Of a stretch of DNA of 64,000 nucleotides, positions 59,861-64,000 are shown piece by piece. The stretch lies in assembly GCA_934130595.1 (NCBI GenBank), contig CAKOYF010000007.1:13171-77170 (forward strand). The letters are read 5' to 3'. Every line of letters starts with the position of its first letter. Within the stretch, counting starts at the first letter, position 1. Under the pieces are notes generated by a model, which worked only from the letters and a program-made list of their open reading frames with translations, was not told where the DNA came from and did no database searches. This stretch comes from an uncultured Clostridia bacterium (lineage in GTDB: Bacteria > Bacillota > Clostridia > TANB77 > CAG-465). Both the position numbers and the translations under genes were made by a program.

Positions 59861-59898
59861 AATAGAAAGTAGAAAAAAATCTGCTTTCTATTTTTTTT
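59861..59898 (+). terminator. terminator after trmR
   Basis: ATAGAAAGTAGA and TCTGCTTTCTAT pair (one G-U) around an A-rich loop, followed by TTTTTTTT. Confidence 0.88.
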
Positions 59899-59985
59899 AC
59901 ATAAAATTTGTAAAAATATATGAAAATGGTAGAAAATTTTTTTAATATAAGATATTATTGTAGTATATGAATAGGGGGAGTTTAT

Positions 59986-62900
59986 ATGAAAAAAGCTAAG
60001 ATTTTATTTGCATATATAGTATTAAGTGCATTTTTAATTTTAGGAAATAAAGTTAATGCTGGTCAATGGGTACTTAATAATCAAGACTTAGATAAAATAA
60101 GCGTTAATGATTTTGATGTAAAAATAACATATAACTATAATAATCAGCATAACTATACCTATGGCGGAGTAACAATGACTGGAGCTCCATTTAGTATTTC
60201 ATACACATATAATGGAGAAAAAAAGGGCGGAGTTGCTTTTTGTACAGATAGAAATCAAGCTTTACCAGGTTTTCATGCTTCTTTAGGTAGAGAAAAAACT
60301 TGGAATAAAGGTAAAGTTTTAAGTGCTTCAGATAGCTTATATAACAAAAAGCTAGCAACAGCATTATACTATGGATATAAAGGACCAGCAGATTTAACAG
60401 GTTCTTTAGAAGAAGGTGCAAGAATAGCAATTACAGCGTACGCTGCTTCTTATGCAAAAAATGGCTCTAGTGATGCAGATCAAGTAGCAAGTGGTTCACC
60501 AGTATTTGCACAATTAAAAGCACACATAGATGCAGCAGATTGTCCAAATAATGTAACATATTTATATATTGGAACATATGCATATAATTCAGAGGATCCA
60601 CCAACTTCTAATGCAGTACATGGCAACGCATGTACAAATTACCAATGGTTATCTGTATTTTATGGATATGCACCAATGGGAAGAATAACACTAAACAAAG
60701 TATTAGATACATATGATAGCTCTTATGCAACAGTATCTGGTGCAAAATATGGTGTATATAAAGATGCTAATTGTACTACAAAAGTAGGAGAATTAGTAAC
60801 AGGCGCTGACGGAAAAACAAATACAATTGAAGTTATAACAGGAACATACTATATAAAAGAAACAGAAGCACCTGAAGGATGTAGAAAAGATGAAAATGTA
60901 TATACAGTAAATGTTTCAGAAAATGCAACAGCAACTGTAACATCTGTAGAAAAAGTAAAATATAAAATGCAAGTTAAAAAATCATTAAATCCAATTAATG
61001 GAAAATATGGTGATGCTAAATTAAAAAATGCTATTTATGGAATTTATGATTCACAAGCATGTACAAATTTAGTAGCAAAATTAAAAACTAATGATAGTGG
61101 AGAAACACAAGTTTCAGATTTCTTAACATATAAAAAATATTATGCTAAAGAAATAGAGGCACCGGAAGGAACAATTTTAAATAATACTGTATATGAATTA
61201 GATCCTTCAAAAGCACAAAAAGTTGGTGAAGATTACATTGCTACTTTTGAAACTAAAAATGAAATAATACCAACATCTTTAAAGGTAATAAAATACAGAG
61301 ATGATCCTTACAGCACAGAAGAATCACCAGCTAAAGGAGCAATTTTAAAAATAACTTTAAACAGTAACAAAGCAGAATCATATGAAGCGGTTGTAGATGA
61401 AAATGGTAAAGCAGAGTTTACTAATATACCTTATGGTATATATACATTGTCTGAATCAGAAACTAATTCAAACAAATACTTAAAGATAGATGAAGAAGTT
61501 GTAGAAATGTTTAATTCTCAAACAGAGAAAACATATAGATTAATAACAAGTGATGACAAATTTCCAGTATATCTTAAAGTAGTAAAAGTAGATGCAGACA
61601 CAAACAAAACAATTAGCCTAGAAGGTGCTAAATTTAAAATTTATGACGTAGAAAATAAAAAATGGGTACAGATGTTAAAGACACCATCTGGAGAATATAT
61701 AGATGAATTTGAAGTAAATAGTGAAGGAACATTTATTACACCACAAGTATTATATGCAGGCGAATACGTACTATATGAAACAGATTCACCAAAAGGATAT
61801 TACCTAGATCCTAAATATTGTGTTCCTGAAAACGAGAGTGATTTAGGAAATGCAGATATAGCTGGAATAAAAGTTAATATAACAACACAATTACAAGTTC
61901 AAGAAGATGAAAAAGGTAACTATATATATGAGCTAAAAGTAAAAAATAAACCACTAAAAGTAAAACTACAAATACATAAAACTGGTGAAAAACTAACTGG
62001 TTCATCAACAGTCGAAGATGGATATAATACAGAAACAGGAAGAGAAGAAGTAGAAAAATATGTAGCTAAATATTCAATGGTAGGTTTAGCTGATGTAAAA
62101 TATGATATTGTATCTGTAAATGATATTAAATCACCAGATGGAAAAGTAACTTATGTAAGAGCTGGTCAAACAGTTGATACAATAGTAACAAATGAAGAAG
62201 GAACAGCTTATACAAAAGATTTATATCCTGGCGAATATGAAATAAAAGAAGTACAAACACCAAAAGGATATATAAAAGATGAAAATATACCAAATGTTGT
62301 ACTAGAAAATGAAGATAAAACAGTAGAAGTAAAAGAAAGCAAGAAAGAATTATCTGATGTAAGACAAAAACTAGAGTTAACATTTAAAAAGATATTTGAA
62401 GATGTTAAATACTCAACAGAAGAAACACAAGAAAAAAGAGCAGTATTTGGAATATATACAAAGAATGCCGTAATGTCTTATGATAATAAAAATGTGGTAA
62501 TTCCTGCAAATAAATTGGTAGATTTAATTGAAGTAACAAAAGATGATGATGTAACAAGTACAATAGATTTACCAGAAGGAACATACTATGCTAAAGAATT
62601 ATATACTACATATCCATATACATTAGACACAAATACACAAGAATTTGTATTAAAATATAATGGAAAAGACACACAAGAATTTGTAGTAGAATCTGGAAAA
62701 GATGTTATTAATGTACCAGAATCAGCTACTTTAACATTAATAAAATTATCATCAACAACAATAGGAAATGTCGTACTAAATGGAGATAAATTAGAAAATG
62801 ATAATTTAGATGATGAAATACAAAAAGTAATTAATGACTTAAAAGGAAAGACAGAAGAAGAGATAAAAGATTATTTTAAAGAAAATAATATAAAAGCAGT

Positions 62901-63831
62901 TGGTGGAGCAAAATATAGATTATATAAAGATGAAGCTTGTACTAAAGAATTGCTTGTTAAAAATGAAACAACAGGAAAATTTGAAGCATCAGAAATAGTA
63001 ACAGATGAAACTGGTATTATTAAATTAGAAGACTTACCTTTAGGAGAATACTGGATAAAAGAAGTAGAAGCACCAAAAGGATATGAAGTTTCTGATGAAG
63101 TTATAAAAGTAACATTAGATGTATCAAATAAAAATGCTATGGTATATCAAGCTTTAATAGAAGAATCTGTAAAGAGTGTATTTATAACAAAAACAGATAT
63201 ATTCACAGGAGAAGTAGTTCCAAATTGTACATTTGAAATAAAAGATGAAGAAGGAAATACATTACTTCGTTCAAAAACAGATGAAAAAGGTGAAGCATAT
63301 ATTCCAGTAGATATATTTGAAGATGGAAAAACATATACATACACAGAAATTGAAGCTCCAGAAATATATAAATTAAATGAAGAGCCACATGAATTTACAG
63401 CAAAATTTGATGAAAATGGAAATTGGGCAGTAGAAAAAATAAAAGTAGAAAACGTAAGAAAAGAATCTAGAGTAGAGCTAACAAAATTAGACATAGTAGA
63501 TTCAACACCAATACCAAATTGTAAATTCGAATTAAAGAGCTTAGAAACAGACTTTAAAGTAGAAGGAGTAACAGATGAAAACGGTATATATGTATTTGAA
63601 AATATACCATATGGAAAATACACATATACAGAGTTAGAAGCTCCAGAAGAATACTTAATAGATACAACACCACATGAAATAACAATAGACACAGAAGATA
63701 CAAAAATAGTAGTAAAAGATGAAAGAGCACCAGAAACAGGAGATATAGCAGTAGTAGTACTAGTTATAGTTGCCGTAGTATGTGTAGCAGGAATTGTATT
63801 TGTTGTAGTAAAAAATAAAAAACAAAAATAA
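59986..63831 (+). CDS. giant thioester/SpaA-type surface adhesin with APETG sorting signal
   Basis: A 1281-residue secreted protein with ribosome site AGGGGGA. A signal peptide spans 1-25 (ILFAYIVLSAFLILG, cut near NAG). Residues ~45-230 look like a thioester domain: Cys86 (VAFCTDRNQALPG) and Gln220 (TNYQWLSVFYG), the residues that form a reactive bond in Gram-positive adhesins. Then follow about nine SpaA/Cna-B-like domains with L-K and (K/L)E-EAP-G motifs, the residues that form isopeptide bonds. The end has APETG, a hydrophobic helix and KNKKQK, a cell-wall sorting signal of the xPxTG type. No sortase is in the window. It probably covalently binds host or environmental surfaces. Confidence 0.85.
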   Translation: MKKAKILFAYIVLSAFLILGNKVNAGQWVLNNQDLDKISVNDFDVKITYNYNNQHNYTYGGVTMTGAPFSISYTYNGEKKGGVAFCTDRNQALPGFHASLGREKTWNKGKVLSASDSLYNKKLATALYYGYKGPADLTGSLEEGARIAITAYAASYAKNGSSDADQVASGSPVFAQLKAHIDAADCPNNVTYLYIGTYAYNSEDPPTSNAVHGNACTNYQWLSVFYGYAPMGRITLNKVLDTYDSSYATVSGAKYGVYKDANCTTKVGELVTGADGKTNTIEVITGTYYIKETEAPEGCRKDENVYTVNVSENATATVTSVEKVKYKMQVKKSLNPINGKYGDAKLKNAIYGIYDSQACTNLVAKLKTNDSGETQVSDFLTYKKYYAKEIEAPEGTILNNTVYELDPSKAQKVGEDYIATFETKNEIIPTSLKVIKYRDDPYSTEESPAKGAILKITLNSNKAESYEAVVDENGKAEFTNIPYGIYTLSESETNSNKYLKIDEEVVEMFNSQTEKTYRLITSDDKFPVYLKVVKVDADTNKTISLEGAKFKIYDVENKKWVQMLKTPSGEYIDEFEVNSEGTFITPQVLYAGEYVLYETDSPKGYYLDPKYCVPENESDLGNADIAGIKVNITTQLQVQEDEKGNYIYELKVKNKPLKVKLQIHKTGEKLTGSSTVEDGYNTETGREEVEKYVAKYSMVGLADVKYDIVSVNDIKSPDGKVTYVRAGQTVDTIVTNEEGTAYTKDLYPGEYEIKEVQTPKGYIKDENIPNVVLENEDKTVEVKESKKELSDVRQKLELTFKKIFEDVKYSTEETQEKRAVFGIYTKNAVMSYDNKNVVIPANKLVDLIEVTKDDDVTSTIDLPEGTYYAKELYTTYPYTLDTNTQEFVLKYNGKDTQEFVVESGKDVINVPESATLTLIKLSSTTIGNVVLNGDKLENDNLDDEIQKVINDLKGKTEEEIKDYFKENNIKAVGGAKYRLYKDEACTKELLVKNETTGKFEASEIVTDETGIIKLEDLPLGEYWIKEVEAPKGYEVSDEVIKVTLDVSNKNAMVYQALIEESVKSVFITKTDIFTGEVVPNCTFEIKDEEGNTLLRSKTDEKGEAYIPVDIFEDGKTYTYTEIEAPEIYKLNEEPHEFTAKFDENGNWAVEKIKVENVRKESRVELTKLDIVDSTPIPNCKFELKSLETDFKVEGVTDENGIYVFENIPYGKYTYTELEAPEEYLIDTTPHEITIDTEDTKIVVKDERAPETGDIAVVVLVIVAVVCVAGIVFVVVKNKKQK

Positions 63832-63937
63832 TAGATAAGACAATATGTTAATATAGATAAAACAAATCTAAATTCAATATAAATAATCTATAATATAATC
63901 AAAAAAACACGTTACTTAAAAAATTGAAGTGGTAAAA

Positions 63938-63973
63938 TGAAAGTGGACACAAAAAGTCCACTTTTATTTTTTT
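63938..63973 (+). terminator. terminator after the adhesin gene
   Basis: AAAGTGGAC and GTCCACTTT pair around ACAAAAA, followed by TATTTTTTTATG. It lies ~107 bases after the adhesin stop. Confidence 0.85.
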
Positions 63974-63990
63974 ATGTTAAAATATAAATG

Positions 63991-64000
63991 AGGAGGTAAA
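63991..64000 (+). promoter_or_regulatory. ribosome site of a gene starting beyond the window
   Basis: GAGGAGGTAAA at the window edge is a strong Shine-Dalgarno sequence, so a plus-strand gene begins just past 64,000. A sortase would fit but cannot be seen. Confidence 0.6.

Overview
The window is 64 kb of a very AT-rich chromosome from an anaerobic, spore-forming member of the Clostridia. This rests on pyruvate:ferredoxin oxidoreductase, formate-tetrahydrofolate ligase, SpoIIE, a BofC-like protein, a BclA-like collagen spore protein, strong AGGAGG ribosome sites and near-consensus TTGACA/TATAAT promoters. Stops TAA, TAG and TGA are all used normally. I cannot name genus or species from sequence alone.

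Positions 1-13,040 are the right-hand end of a siphovirus-type prophage: a connector fragment, tail terminator, major tail protein, tape measure, hub, two host-contact proteins, holin and CHAP-SH3 endolysin, then a late terminator. Beyond it is a compact minus-strand module (ribbon-helix-helix protein plus an unrecognised 37-residue ORF) with a palindrome inside its promoter and a consensus promoter facing the opposite way. No integrase or head genes are in view. The junction with the chromosome probably lies between about 12.8 and 13.1 kb.

Positions 13.1-37.7 kb hold a preQ1 riboswitch with a queuosine-precursor transporter; an operon of a phasin-like protein, an ABC1/UbiB kinase and a PAP2 phosphatase; tRNA-Gln(CUG); fhs; an acidic protein with a decayed phospholipase-D-like domain; a small minus-strand islet of two unknown genes, one frameshifted; smc; dinB with a probable LexA box; the porC-porD-porA-porB operon with an inverted repeat on its promoter; a glycosyltransferase/collagen-protein pair resembling clostridial spore-surface glycoprotein loci; comEC; a bofC-like gene; and a tandem pair of unknown membrane-anchored paralogues.

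Positions 37.7-64 kb are mostly housekeeping and sporulation genes: clpE-like, scpB-addB (without scpA or addA beside them), an AT-hook-tailed coiled protein next to spoIIE, dnaE, an nfeD-SPFH pair, an M23 peptidase with two promoters, rpsO, an asnS-aspS-gpsA-trmR operon, and a 1281-residue surface adhesin with a putative thioester head, about nine SpaA/Cna-B-like domains and an APETG sorting signal.

Most of the window is recognisable biology. The parts least explained by known families are the prophage-end module at 12.4-12.8 kb, the islet at 20.0-21.4 kb, the paralogue pair at 35.4-37.7 kb and the 18.4-19.9 kb protein. No CRISPR array, restriction system or insertion sequence was found.
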